In this document: positions 1 to 8,964 of the stretch, in pieces | Layout: every line of letters starts with the position of its first letter | Numbering within the stretch: the stretch's first letter is position 1 | Source of the DNA: Prevotella sp. UBA4330 | GTDB lineage: Bacteria > Bacteroidota > Bacteroidia > Bacteroidales > Bacteroidaceae | Reading direction: 5' to 3' | DNA: 48,042 nucleotides | Assembly (NCBI GenBank): GCA_002394385.1 | Contig: DGTS01000013.1 | Location: forward strand, 1 to 48,042 | The notes under the pieces: generated by a model | Seen by the model: only the letters and a program-made list of their open reading frames with translations | Told to the model about the DNA's origin: nothing | The model's database searches: none | Made by a program: the position numbers and the translations under genes

Positions 1-280
1 TACCTATATCAGTATAAGTCAGAAAAAGGTCATTTGAACATGCCAAACGACCTTTTTCGCATTGTAAGATGTGCTCAATGAGAACACGGAATATAACTCA
101 AACTTCAAAGTTCCGCTCGCCCCGAAGGAACGCTTTCATAGCGAAGCGGAGAAAGAATGTTCAATGTTCTTTCAGTCGGCTAACGCCTTTCTTAAGACTC
201 GCTTTGCTCGTATAAGCGGCGGAGCCGAGCGGTGAAAGCGGCAAAGCCGAGCGCAATGTTCAATGTTCAAAGTTCAACGT
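1..280. other. Gene-free window edge with terminator-like hairpin and short repeats
   Basis: No convincing gene. At 23-31 and 49-57 there is a 9-bp inverted repeat (AAAAAGGTC/GACCTTTTT), terminator-like and T-rich on both strands, which could end the minus-strand carbohydrate operon or a gene to the left. A second small hairpin is GAAAGAA/TTCTTTC at 151-157/167-173. A GC-rich imperfect direct repeat lies at 216-231 and 238-253. From about 253 the sequence becomes a TTCAATG/TTCAAAG short-period repeat that runs into the 3' end of the neighbouring GH31 gene. Confidence 0.55.
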
Positions 281-2629
281 TCAATGTTCAAAGTTAACAT
301 GCTTCAACTCCTTAGAGTCGGGAGTGAAGAGCAGACCTTTTGCGGTAATGCCTGGCGAAGAGACGTATGTTTTCCACTCGAGTTTACTCCAGTCGATATC
401 ACCTGTATGCTGGGCAACAGGCACATGTGGAATGGCAGAACCGTCGCGCACGAGAATAACACACGGTATTTCTCCAACCGTGATGGTCTGATAGCCGCCA
501 TCATAAATCGCACCTGTCTGATAGTCGTGCCACTTGCCTTTTGGCAGATAACACATTCGGCTGTCGCCACTCTCAAGAAGTGGGGCCACAAGGATTTGCG
601 AACCAAACATGTACTCATCCTCAACGAGCCATGCACCAGGGTCTTCGGGGAACTCAACAAACAAAGCACGCACCATTGGCAGTCCGCGCTCGGTGCAGTC
701 CTTGGCCTGGGCATAGACGTAAGGCATCAGTTGGTATTTCATCTCAGCACTCTTGCGGAAAGCCTCTGTGAAACTCTCGCTTATCAGCCAAGGCTCTGTT
801 GGAGGAGCGCCGTGCGCACGAGTGTGACTGCTGAGGAAACCGAAGGGCAGCCAACGACGATAGATGTCCTCTGGAGAAGCGGTGACGAAGCCGCCCATGT
901 CGTGACTCCAGAACGCGAAACCACTCAGTCCGAAGGAGATTCCGCCACGAAGGTCACCGAGCATTCCGGTGTTTGTGGTGGCTGCATCACCACCCCAATG
1001 CAAAGGATAGCGCTGAGAACCAGCCCATGCCGAACGTGCCCAGATGACACCATTCTGGATGTTGGCGTTTCCGTCACGTTCATCAGAATATTTCTTCACG
1101 GCTTCCCACAGTGCCTTGTTATAGCGCACGGGATAGAGGTTGTGCTCATAGAGTCCTGTCTTGCCGCTATAGTAGATGCCGTTGTAAGGTGCAGCCTCGC
1201 CGAAATCGCACTTTATGACATCCACGCCCTGCTTGATGAGACCGCCAATCTTCTCCTGATACCACTTCACGGTGTTGGGGTTGCTCAGGTCGAGCACAGC
1301 ATCCTCGTAAGGCATGCCGCCATTAGCGTTCTTGACATGCATTCCACCGTCAACCAGTTCACGGAAATAGCGGTTCTTAGGAGTGAAATACGGCAACTGC
1401 CACAGACATGTATGGAATCCCATATCGTCCATATCCTTAAGCATTTTCACTGGATTCTTAAAGCGGTTCTTTGAGAACTCATAGTCGCATTGCCAGTCAA
1501 CGTCAAACCAACCAGTGTCGAAGTGAATCACGTCGCACGGTATCTTGTTCTGACGAATCTTGTTGGCCACATCCATTCCCTCGTCTTGCGAGAAATAGGT
1601 GATGCGGCTCATCCACGTTCCGAATGTCCAGAGAGGGAGCATCGGCGACTTGCCCACGATGTCGGTGTATTCGTTAAGGATGTCCTTTGGTTCTCCGAAG
1701 AAGATGAAGAAGTCCATCGTCTCGTCTGCCATAAAGAGGCGGTCGGCTCCGATGTAACTTGCTCCAAAGTCGCAAGTCACTGGTGCCGAGGTGTGCATGA
1801 AGATGCCATAGCCACGATTGCTGAAGAAGAAAGGCACAGGCTTATACATGCCGTCAGTCTCAGGTCCCTGTGGGTCGGTGACAGAGAGGTGAACCTTCTG
1901 ACCCACCTTATCGAGTTTGGTGAAACTCTCGCCGCAACCATAAATGCGTTCGCCTGGAGCGATGGTGAACACGGGATTGATGCTTCGCGAATTGTCGCTT
2001 CCCCTCTTTATGAAAGAGAATGGCAACAACTTCACCTGACTGGAGTCATTGTCGATGACATGGCGCGTCTGCGTTAGGATTTTTCCCTTGCTGTCCTTGA
2101 TTACAAGTCGCCAAGGGTGCTTCTGTATCTCTATCGTACCAAACGCGCTGCTGTAACTGATAGCATTACCCGACTGGGCAACACGCCAAGAACCGTCGGT
2201 CTTTGGCACTCCTGCAAGCATCACATCGTTAGCATCGTCTTCGCGGGGTTCTATTGGCGAAGTGAGCATAGTGACACGCACCGTTCGGGGAGTGACGAAG
2301 CGCAGTTGTATCTTCAGTTGAGGGTCGTTGTCGTAAGCGGCATCGGGGAAGTCGAGTTGCTTCAGCGGCACCGGCCAATAGCCGTTGAGGTTGAATGCCT
2401 GACGCGGTGCCAGACGATAGCGTTTCCACATCACCGTTCCGGTAGCATTGGCGGTGTTGAACGATGCCAGACTATCAGCAAAGAAATAGGTATGAGAAAG
2501 GTCGGAGAAGTCGCCCGACATGTCCTTCTGTGTGTTCATAAGATACTGAACACCGGCATTTGTCTGTATTTGCGCTTGCATTGCCGAGAAACAGCAAAGC
2601 ACACCAAGCACACTTAATAGTCTTTTCAT
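281..2629 (-). CDS. GH31 glycoside hydrolase, YicI-like probable alpha-xylosidase
   Basis: A 782-residue secreted glycosidase. A signal peptide (residues 1-20, ending AMQAQ) sends it to the periplasm. The retaining GH31 centre is visible: nucleophile Asp475 in KCDFGEA, close to the KTDFGE of E. coli YicI, and acid/base Asp548 in HWGGDA. The N-terminal GH31 beta-sandwich covers roughly residues 30-300, the barrel 300-640, then C-terminal beta domains. In a xyloglucan locus the likely job is release of alpha-1,6-xylose from oligosaccharides. Other alpha-glycosidase activities are possible because GH31 specificity cannot be read from these motifs alone. It is the last gene of the locus, 223 bp after the GH2 gene. 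Its final codons (HVNFEH) are written in the TTCAATG/TTCAAAG repeat tract, so the C-terminus may have been reshaped by repeat expansion. Confidence 0.9.
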   Translation of the reverse strand: MKRLLSVLGVLCCFSAMQAQIQTNAGVQYLMNTQKDMSGDFSDLSHTYFFADSLASFNTANATGTVMWKRYRLAPRQAFNLNGYWPVPLKQLDFPDAAYDNDPQLKIQLRFVTPRTVRVTMLTSPIEPREDDANDVMLAGVPKTDGSWRVAQSGNAISYSSAFGTIEIQKHPWRLVIKDSKGKILTQTRHVIDNDSSQVKLLPFSFIKRGSDNSRSINPVFTIAPGERIYGCGESFTKLDKVGQKVHLSVTDPQGPETDGMYKPVPFFFSNRGYGIFMHTSAPVTCDFGASYIGADRLFMADETMDFFIFFGEPKDILNEYTDIVGKSPMLPLWTFGTWMSRITYFSQDEGMDVANKIRQNKIPCDVIHFDTGWFDVDWQCDYEFSKNRFKNPVKMLKDMDDMGFHTCLWQLPYFTPKNRYFRELVDGGMHVKNANGGMPYEDAVLDLSNPNTVKWYQEKIGGLIKQGVDVIKCDFGEAAPYNGIYYSGKTGLYEHNLYPVRYNKALWEAVKKYSDERDGNANIQNGVIWARSAWAGSQRYPLHWGGDAATTNTGMLGDLRGGISFGLSGFAFWSHDMGGFVTASPEDIYRRWLPFGFLSSHTRAHGAPPTEPWLISESFTEAFRKSAEMKYQLMPYVYAQAKDCTERGLPMVRALFVEFPEDPGAWLVEDEYMFGSQILVAPLLESGDSRMCYLPKGKWHDYQTGAIYDGGYQTITVGEIPCVILVRDGSAIPHVPVAQHTGDIDWSKLEWKTYVSSPGITAKGLLFTPDSKELKHVNFEH

Positions 2630-2852
2630 AGATTATTTGTTTGTTATTAATTAAATTTTCGCACGCTTTGCGTGCTTCTTTATGGAGTGCAGGAGTTTGG
2701 TAGTGTAGGAGTACAGACATCACTTTGCAGGTCGTCCGCCATCGACATATGGCAACGCGTGAATACTAATGTCTGTACTCCAGCGGCTAAAAGCCGCGAA
2801 AACTCCTAAACTTCTGAACTCCTTTAACATGTGAAACTTGTATTATTAATTG
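2630..2852. repeat. Hairpin-rich spacer between GH2 and GH31 genes
   Basis: The 223-bp spacer holds three inverted repeats: GCACGC/GCGTGC at 2661-2666/2670-2675, a 13-bp pair GGAGTACAGACAT/ATGTCTGTACTCC at 2708-2720/2769-2781, and GCGGCT/AGCCGC at 2783-2788/2792-2797. No clear TAnnTTTG promoter was seen, so the downstream GH31 is probably read through from GH2. The structures may tune message stability or be a small palindromic repeat element. Confidence 0.5.
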
Positions 2853-5255
2853 TTACTGTATTTCGAGCATACTGTCTTCCATTCCCATAGCACGGGCCTT
2901 CAGCGTTCCATTTCCTTTAAGAACAACGAGACACTTACCGAAGAATGCCGAGCGTTTATTGTCCTTGAAACGTTCCATAGATGTCTGGCAACCGTTGTCA
3001 ACGCCAAGTATCTCAAGTCCTTTGGGAACGTCAAAGTAAACCATGTCTGTCGCCCAAGGACATAGATTGCCGTCTTTATCGACCACCTCGACGGTTACAA
3101 ACGTTGTGCTGCCATGCTTGTCCGGAGTAAGTCGCAGATGATGTGCTGCGCCGGCGGTGCGTATTGTCTGCTCGCCCACGCTCTTTCCGCCCTTGCGAGC
3201 CACCACCTTAACCTCGCCTGGTTGGTATTCCACGCGCCACATGACGTGATAGGTGTGCTCGTCCTTGGTCCTTACGCCCTGACTCTTGCCGTTGACGAAG
3301 AGTTCCACCTCGTCGGCATTGTTATAATAGCACCACATGTCGATGGTCTGACCAGGCAGCCAGTTCCAGTGCGGGAACAGATGGAGCACAGGCTTTTGTG
3401 TCCACTCGCTCTGATACATGTAATAAACATCCTTCGGGAAGCCGGCAAGGTCTATTATTCCGAAATAACTGCTGCGTGCTGGGAACCCGTATGGTGTTGG
3501 CTCGCCGATGTAGTCGAAACCTGTCCAGATGAACTGCCCGCCGACGAAAGCATTATGCTTCACCACATCCCACGTCTCCTCGTGGGTTGAACTCCACGAT
3601 GCATGCATATTGTCGTATGCCGAACACATGTACGAAGGGTCGGTATAGGGGAGCCACCATTCCTTGGGTGCAACATATACGGAATCGCTTGGCATCATGT
3701 AGTAGCCGCGTGTCTGCAATGCCGACACACTCTCGCTCAGTATGAACGGCTTGCCGGGGAAGTTCGTTGGCACATCCTTCACCCACTGGTGATGATAGTT
3801 GAAACCAATGATGTCTATCGCGCCACTCTTAAACAGATGATTGTTGGGCGCTGGCTCGTTACATCCCGCCGTGATCGGGCGTGTGGTGTCGAGTCGTTTC
3901 ACTATCTCTGCCAGATGTTGCGTAAGCAGGGAGTTGACACTCATCTCACCCTCCTTGGCAAGTGTTGAGGCATCGTGACCAGCATTAAGAATGAGGTTTG
4001 CCTGTTCAAGTGTCAGTGTATCGGCTTCGGCTGATGACCATTGCTCAAGCACTTCGTTTCCGATGCTCCACATGATGATAGAGGGATGGTTGCGGTCGCG
4101 AAGCACCAGGTCGGAAAGGTCGCGCTCGTGCCACTCGTCGAAGAAACGGGCATAGTCGTTCTGCGTCTTCTTGCGTCGCCACATGTCGAACGACTCGTCC
4201 ATAACAACAAAACCCATTGTGTCGCAAAGCGAGAGCAGTTCGGGTGCAGGAGGATTATGTGAACAGCGTATTGCATTAACGCCCATCTGTTTCAGTATGG
4301 TCAACTTGCGGTGCATGGCATCCTCGGAGAAGGCAGCACCAAGACACCCAAGGTCGTGATGCTCGCATACGCCGTTGAGTTTGAAGTTCTTTCCGTTGAG
4401 CCAGAAACCTGTCTCAGCATCGAACTTAAAGTCGCGGAATCCAGTGGTTGTTTCGTATGTATCTACCACCTTGCCGCCTTTCAGCACCTCAGTCTTTACA
4501 TAATATATATATGGAGTCTCAACCGACCAAAGATGCGGATTGTTGACACTTATTGTTGACTTGGTGCCTTTCGATGTTCCTACAACCTTGCCTGAAGCAT
4601 CGAGAAGAGTGTTGCGCACCTCGGCATTACCACCGGCAAGGGTGACGTCAATACTGACACTCCACTTGTTCTTTCCGCCCTTTGTCACTGGCGTCGCCTG
4701 CACTTTAGTGCCCCAATGTGCCACACGGGTCTTTGCTGCCTTTGTGAGCCACACATGGCGATAGATACCGCACCCGCTGTACCAACGGGAGTTAGGCTGG
4801 TCGCTGTTGTCAACCTTCACCAGCACTGTATTGTCGCCCCTGCGCAGATATGGGGTGATGTTATACTCGAACGAACTGTATCCGTAAGGACGTGTGCCTA
4901 CCTCCTTGCCGTTGACAAAGACGGTGGAGTTCATATAAACACCATCGAACTCAAGCAAATATTCTTGCGACAGGTCGTCGATAGTGAACGATTTCTTGTA
5001 CCACCCCACTCCACCTGGCAGCGCACCACCGCCAGCACCACTGGGATTGCCAGCATGGAAGTCGCCCTCGATGGCCCAGTCGTGAGGAAGGTCAAGCATC
5101 CGCCAGCCATCAGCCTTGAATGCCTGCTCGGGTGTCATTTTCTCGTCAAGGGTGAACTGCCATCCTTTATCGAAGTTCTTGCGGTCACGTGCCAGCATTG
5201 GCGATGCCGATAAGACGGCAAGCAGCAATATTAGCGTTTTTGTTATATTATTCAT
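2853..5255 (-). CDS. GH2 beta-galactosidase
   Basis: An 800-residue exported GH2 enzyme, with a signal peptide ending near residue 22 (SPMLARD). It has the GH2 order: N-terminal jelly-roll (about 25-180, with LPHDWAIEGDF), Ig-like domain (about 190-280), TIM barrel (about 285-590) and C-terminal beta domains including a DUF4982-like segment. The catalytic pair is visible: acid/base Glu401 in SIGNEV and nucleophile Glu508 in LSESVS. Next to GH31 and GH5 enzymes, the natural role is removal of beta-1,2-galactose from xyloglucan side chains before xylosidase action. GH2 also contains beta-mannosidases and glucuronidases, so context carries part of the call. A terminator-like hairpin separates it from the upstream GH31 gene, which may reduce its expression. 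Confidence 0.9.
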   Translation of the reverse strand: MNNITKTLILLLAVLSASPMLARDRKNFDKGWQFTLDEKMTPEQAFKADGWRMLDLPHDWAIEGDFHAGNPSGAGGGALPGGVGWYKKSFTIDDLSQEYLLEFDGVYMNSTVFVNGKEVGTRPYGYSSFEYNITPYLRRGDNTVLVKVDNSDQPNSRWYSGCGIYRHVWLTKAAKTRVAHWGTKVQATPVTKGGKNKWSVSIDVTLAGGNAEVRNTLLDASGKVVGTSKGTKSTISVNNPHLWSVETPYIYYVKTEVLKGGKVVDTYETTTGFRDFKFDAETGFWLNGKNFKLNGVCEHHDLGCLGAAFSEDAMHRKLTILKQMGVNAIRCSHNPPAPELLSLCDTMGFVVMDESFDMWRRKKTQNDYARFFDEWHERDLSDLVLRDRNHPSIIMWSIGNEVLEQWSSAEADTLTLEQANLILNAGHDASTLAKEGEMSVNSLLTQHLAEIVKRLDTTRPITAGCNEPAPNNHLFKSGAIDIIGFNYHHQWVKDVPTNFPGKPFILSESVSALQTRGYYMMPSDSVYVAPKEWWLPYTDPSYMCSAYDNMHASWSSTHEETWDVVKHNAFVGGQFIWTGFDYIGEPTPYGFPARSSYFGIIDLAGFPKDVYYMYQSEWTQKPVLHLFPHWNWLPGQTIDMWCYYNNADEVELFVNGKSQGVRTKDEHTYHVMWRVEYQPGEVKVVARKGGKSVGEQTIRTAGAAHHLRLTPDKHGSTTFVTVEVVDKDGNLCPWATDMVYFDVPKGLEILGVDNGCQTSMERFKDNKRSAFFGKCLVVLKGNGTLKARAMGMEDSMLEIQ

Positions 5256-5277
5256 TTTTATAGATAGTCAGTATTAT

Positions 5278-5315
5278 GAAAAATAGCGGCGGCATCTCTC
5301 GGTTACCGCCGCTAT
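5278..5315 (-). terminator. Intrinsic terminator or attenuator after GH31 (PA14)
   Basis: A 10-bp perfect stem, ATAGCGGCGG at 5283-5292 paired with CCGCCGCTAT at 5306-5315, has a 13-nt loop. On the minus strand it is followed by a run of five T. It lies between the GH31 stop and the GH2 start, so it could partly terminate transcription within the locus. Confidence 0.7.
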
Positions 5316-5340
5316 CACCTACGTTATAAATTATACAGTA

Positions 5341-8286
5341 TCAGAGTTTTACGCTTACTTCCTTACCGTTGTACTTCACGGTCTTGCCGTTGGCAGGCTC
5401 GAAGGTCAGTTCCTGTGCCTTGTCCTTGGTGCAGTAAACAATATTGAAGTTGCGTGTCTTAGGCATTCCTTTATACGAACCATTAGTCTTGCCAATGGTG
5501 AGTGTGCGAGTAGCATCGTTATAGTTTATGTCGATTGTCGCATACTTGCCCTTCTCGTAATTATAGTTTGTGCCTTCGTCCTCATAAATCTGGAACTTGC
5601 CGTCGGCACCAGCATAAACATAAAGTGTGATGTTGTCGGCAGGCTTCTGGTCGCACCACTCCATCTCAGGACCGTAAGGAATCACCGAGCCCTCGCGAAC
5701 GAAGACTGGGATGCGCTCGAACGGAGCGTCAACAATAAGCGTCTGTCCGCCCTGGATATACTCACCAGTATAAAGGTCGTACCAACCGCACTGCTGCGGG
5801 AAGTAAACCGAGCGGTTGCGAGCCTTGTAAGTGCCTACAGGACAAGCCATAAAGGCAGGACCGAACATCCACTGGTCCTTGATGTCATAGACTTGACGGT
5901 CGCCGTTGAAGTCCATCACCAGCGCACGCATCAGTGTGTAGTCGTTCAGATGTGCCCAGCCAGCCATAGAATAGAGGTATGGCATCATGCGATAGCGGAA
6001 CTTGTCATACCATACGATGGTCTTGTATGTAGGATGATCTTCGGGAGCAATGTTCCACACCTCGCGCAACGGCCACTGGCCATGAGCACGATAGAGAGGG
6101 ATGAAGCAGCCGAACTGGTTCCAACGAGCCTGCAACTCGCGCCACTCCTTGAGGTCGGCATTCTCCACGCCAGTCTTGTCAAACTCCTGCTGGGCAGCCA
6201 CATAGCGGTTCTCAACGCAGAAGCCACCCTGGTCCATTCCCCAGAACGGAATGCCCGACATAGAGTAGTTGAGTCCTGCTGTCATCTGAGCACGCATATC
6301 CTCCCAACGTGTGCCTATATCACCGCTCCAAGTGGCGGTGCTGTAACGCTGCTCGCCGGCAAAACCCGAACGGGTGAGCAGGAACACGCGTGGCTCGTCA
6401 GCCTTACCCTTGAACACCGAACGCTGACCATTATAGATGGCATCGGCATTTACCGTAGAGTAAGCATTGAAATATTCAGTAGAAGAACCGAGTGCCGTAG
6501 GACCGCTCAGCGCCTTGCGATACCACATCGGCGTGCAGTCGCGCACGTTAGGCTCGCTGGCATCCATCCACCATGCATCTACTCCGTGATTGTACTTCGT
6601 GTAGAGGTTCTCGTCCATCTGGCGCCAGAACATCTTGCGTGCGCCGGCATCGTAAGCATCATAGAACGAGCCGCGGAAGCCCAGCCAGTCGTGAATGTCG
6701 TCGGTGATTGCCTGGTGGTATATCCAGCCCTTGGCATCAAGTTCCTTATAGTTGTCAACAGTGTCATAGAACTTAGGCCAAACGCTTATCATGAAGCGAC
6801 CGTTCATCTTGTGCACATTGTCGAGCATCTGCTGAGGGTTGGGATAGCGCGAAGCCTCGAAGGTGTGGTCGCCCCACGAGTCGAGTTTCCAGTAGTTCCA
6901 GTCCTGCACGATATTGTCAACCGGTATATGACGCTTGCGGAACTCTGCCAGAGTCTCCTCAATCTCTGCCTGTGACTTATAGCGCTCACGGCTCTGCCAG
7001 AAACCCAGCACCCACTTAGGATAAACAGGAGCCTTGCCCGTCAGCGTGCGATAGCCCGAGATGATATCGTCAAATTTCTCGCCTGCGATGAAGTAATAGT
7101 CCATGTCGCGGCTCATCTCGCTCCAGATGCACAGTTGGTCGCGCTCCTCGCGAGTGCGTGGCTCAGAGACACGGAGTCCGCAGTAAGACACGTCGCCATC
7201 GGGCTGCCACTCAACGCGTATCTGAGTCTTCTGACCCTGACGCAGTTGCTTGGTGAACTTCCACGAGTTAGGGTTCCATGCCGTGCGCCAACGCTCGGGC
7301 ACCACCTCCTCGCCGCCAATGTAAACCTTCATATAACCTGCATAGTAGAGGATGAACTGATATAACTCGGTGGTGTTAGCCTCAATAAAACCTTCATACA
7401 CTACGTTTGCACCGTTGAGTTTGAAGCCCTTCGGCAGGTTCTGTATGCCGCCCTTGTCGGTGCGGTTGCATACCTCCGAAGCCTCTGGCATAGCATATTC
7501 ATAATAGAGGGAATCCTCGTCGCGTACAATACGATTGCCGTCCTTATCAACGTATGTACCAGTAAGATGGCCTTCGCGTCCACGCTTATCATAAAGTTTG
7601 AACACACGGTTCAGTTGCATATAGTCGTGAGGATTGCCAAAGCGGCAGTAACTGTAACTGTCCCACAAAATACCGTAGCCCGCATTGCTCAGCACAAACG
7701 GAATGCTCACCTTGGTGTTATACTGGAAGAGGTCCTCGTTCTTTCCGCGCATGTTCAGTTCCTCCGCCTGATGCTGGCCGAGACCATAGAAAGCCTCTGG
7801 CTGGTTCTCGAACTTCAGAGTCCATGAGAGACCATTGCGCTGCTCCTCGGTGATAGTACCAATACCTATCTCACGGTCGGGAACGCGGAATGGTGCAAAT
7901 GTCTTTCCGTCCTTGGTCTCCTTGGCAAGACGCTTGCCCTCGGCATCGAAGAATGTTATCTGACCAGTCTTCTTGTCCACCTGCGCCGTCACATTCTTTG
8001 CCTTCACCTCCACGATGTCGCCATGTTCTGAAGTGCTGAACTGCGGTTTAGCAGTCTGTTTCACAATCATCAGGCTCTCTTGCTTCTTTGGCAGAGCGCT
8101 CTCTGACGTGGCACGTACACGTATAATGTTATCGTTTATCACTTCAAGGCAGACCACGCGCGCACCGTCGGCGGCAGGCCGTTCGACGTCAATAGTAACG
8201 CAGTTGCCCTCTGTCTTAACCGCTGCATTGGCACTCAATGCCAACAGCATTGACATAGCAGATACTAAGAACTTCTTGATTCTCAT
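5341..8286 (-). CDS. GH31 alpha-xylosidase with PA14 insert
   Basis: A 981-residue exported enzyme, signal peptide residues 1-21 (LSANA). After the N-terminal beta-sandwich a PA14-like module is inserted (about residues 250-375, with YEGFIEANTTELYQF and a WQPDG segment). The GH31 barrel then carries nucleophile Asp575 in WWMDASEP and acid/base Asp656 in WSGDIG. A PA14-containing GH31 is the arrangement of the known bacterial xyloglucan alpha-xylosidases of Bacteroides ovatus and Cellvibrio japonicus, so release of xylose from the non-reducing end of xylogluco-oligosaccharides is a strong inference. It has its own promoter-like sequence at 8345-8352 and starts a second transcription unit with the GH2 and second GH31 genes. 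Confidence 0.93.
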   Translation of the reverse strand: MRIKKFLVSAMSMLLALSANAAVKTEGNCVTIDVERPAADGARVVCLEVINDNIIRVRATSESALPKKQESLMIVKQTAKPQFSTSEHGDIVEVKAKNVTAQVDKKTGQITFFDAEGKRLAKETKDGKTFAPFRVPDREIGIGTITEEQRNGLSWTLKFENQPEAFYGLGQHQAEELNMRGKNEDLFQYNTKVSIPFVLSNAGYGILWDSYSYCRFGNPHDYMQLNRVFKLYDKRGREGHLTGTYVDKDGNRIVRDEDSLYYEYAMPEASEVCNRTDKGGIQNLPKGFKLNGANVVYEGFIEANTTELYQFILYYAGYMKVYIGGEEVVPERWRTAWNPNSWKFTKQLRQGQKTQIRVEWQPDGDVSYCGLRVSEPRTREERDQLCIWSEMSRDMDYYFIAGEKFDDIISGYRTLTGKAPVYPKWVLGFWQSRERYKSQAEIEETLAEFRKRHIPVDNIVQDWNYWKLDSWGDHTFEASRYPNPQQMLDNVHKMNGRFMISVWPKFYDTVDNYKELDAKGWIYHQAITDDIHDWLGFRGSFYDAYDAGARKMFWRQMDENLYTKYNHGVDAWWMDASEPNVRDCTPMWYRKALSGPTALGSSTEYFNAYSTVNADAIYNGQRSVFKGKADEPRVFLLTRSGFAGEQRYSTATWSGDIGTRWEDMRAQMTAGLNYSMSGIPFWGMDQGGFCVENRYVAAQQEFDKTGVENADLKEWRELQARWNQFGCFIPLYRAHGQWPLREVWNIAPEDHPTYKTIVWYDKFRYRMMPYLYSMAGWAHLNDYTLMRALVMDFNGDRQVYDIKDQWMFGPAFMACPVGTYKARNRSVYFPQQCGWYDLYTGEYIQGGQTLIVDAPFERIPVFVREGSVIPYGPEMEWCDQKPADNITLYVYAGADGKFQIYEDEGTNYNYEKGKYATIDINYNDATRTLTIGKTNGSYKGMPKTRNFNIVYCTKDKAQELTFEPANGKTVKYNGKEVSVKL

Positions 8287-8344
8287 GTCTTGTTTAGGGT
8301 TTTGTTATGTTATTATGATTGTTAGTAATTTCCTAAATTGACTG

Positions 8345-8352
8345 CAAATATA
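8345..8352 (-). promoter_or_regulatory. Bacteroidetes-type promoter -7 box for the GH31-GH2-GH31 unit
   Basis: On the minus strand TATATTTG fits the TAnnTTTG -7 consensus, 59 bp before the GH31 ATG. A TTTACC lies about 17 nt upstream in the -33 zone. It would let the glycosidase genes be expressed separately from the susC operon, which ends at a terminator 8901-8933. Confidence 0.55.
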
Positions 8353-8674
8353 ACACTTTTTCGGTAAACAGCATGCATATTACTGGTTTAATTTATATTT
8401 TTTATCAAAGAGATTAATAATAAGTTTATGAGTTTATGAGTTTATAAGTTTATGAGTTTATGAGTTTAAAAGTTTAGAAGATTCAATGTTCAAAGTTCAA
8501 TGTTCAAAGTTCAAAGTTCAATGTTCAAAGTTCAATGTTCAAAGTTCAATGTTCAAAGTTAAGAATAGTCCGAACGTCACGTACTGGCAGTACTAAGCGT
8601 TCGGACTAACAGTACTAAGCGTTCGGACTGACAGTCCGAACGCCACGCACTACATTAAAACATCCATTTCTTGC
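8353..8674. repeat. Intergenic tract with three kinds of short repeat
   Basis: No gene is seen. From about 8427 to 8480 there are near-perfect 10-bp repeats of GAGTTTATGA type. From 8481 to 8560 there are 7-bp alternating units TTCAATG/TTCAAAG, the same tract type as at 253-300. From 8567 to 8642 a 10-bp word occurs four times in alternating orientation: AGTCCGAACG at 8567-8576 and 8633-8642, and CGTTCGGACT at 8598-8607 and 8620-8629. The 20-bp segment ending each CGTTCGGACT is directly repeated (8588-8607, 8610-8629). Confidence 0.7.
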
Positions 8675-8902
8675 TCAATCGTCAATCATCATAAACGAGC
8701 CATTGCGGTTGAATTTCAGGTCGAGACCGTTGGACAACTCCACTTCGTAGCCATAATGCTCCTTGTCGATCTTCACGATTGTCGCCCCTTTGAAGTTTTT
8801 ATTCACGTAGTTAGCGATGTTTGCCGGGATGAGTTTCGCAGGAACGGCAGCGATATTTGCGACAAAACGCAAAATAGCCTGTGTATTTGTCGCAAAACAC
8901 AT
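8675..8902 (-). pseudogene. PepSY-like (DUF2874-type) C-terminal fragment
   Basis: A 75-codon frame whose residues from about 25 on (LIPANIANYVNKNFKG, then a GYEVELSNG and a LKFNRNGSF strand) resemble the end of secreted PepSY-like/DUF2874 proteins of Bacteroidales. Those are normally about 130-150 residues with a signal peptide and two repeats. Here there is no signal peptide, and the ATG falls right after the T-run of the GH5 terminator, leaving no room for a promoter. It is most likely a truncated remnant; translation as a small protein cannot be excluded. An 11-bp inverted repeat (TTTGCGACAAA, 8856-8866 and 8885-8895) lies inside its 5' part. Confidence 0.5.
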
Positions 8903-8933
8903 AAAAAAGGGACTTGTCGCTGTGACAAGTCCC
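8901..8933 (-). terminator. Intrinsic terminator of the susC-susD-SGBP-GH5 operon
   Basis: A 10-bp perfect stem, GGGACTTGTC at 8908-8917 and GACAAGTCCC at 8923-8932, has a 5-nt loop. On the minus strand it is followed by TTTTTTA. It lies 32 bp past the GH5 stop and is a strong end for the import operon. Confidence 0.85.
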
Positions 8934-8964
8934 CTTCTTTATGGTATTTTAGAATGCGGGATGA

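Noticed and set aside
263..1474. Long plus-strand open frame (403 codons) opposite the first GH31
   Set aside because: It lies entirely antisense to a gene with complete catalytic motifs and its translation shows no family features; part of it is the repeat tract.
5893..6975. Plus-strand open frame of 360 codons opposite the PA14-GH31 gene
   Set aside because: Shadow of a clear glycosidase; no motif, no promoter, and such antisense frames are common in GC-richer genes.
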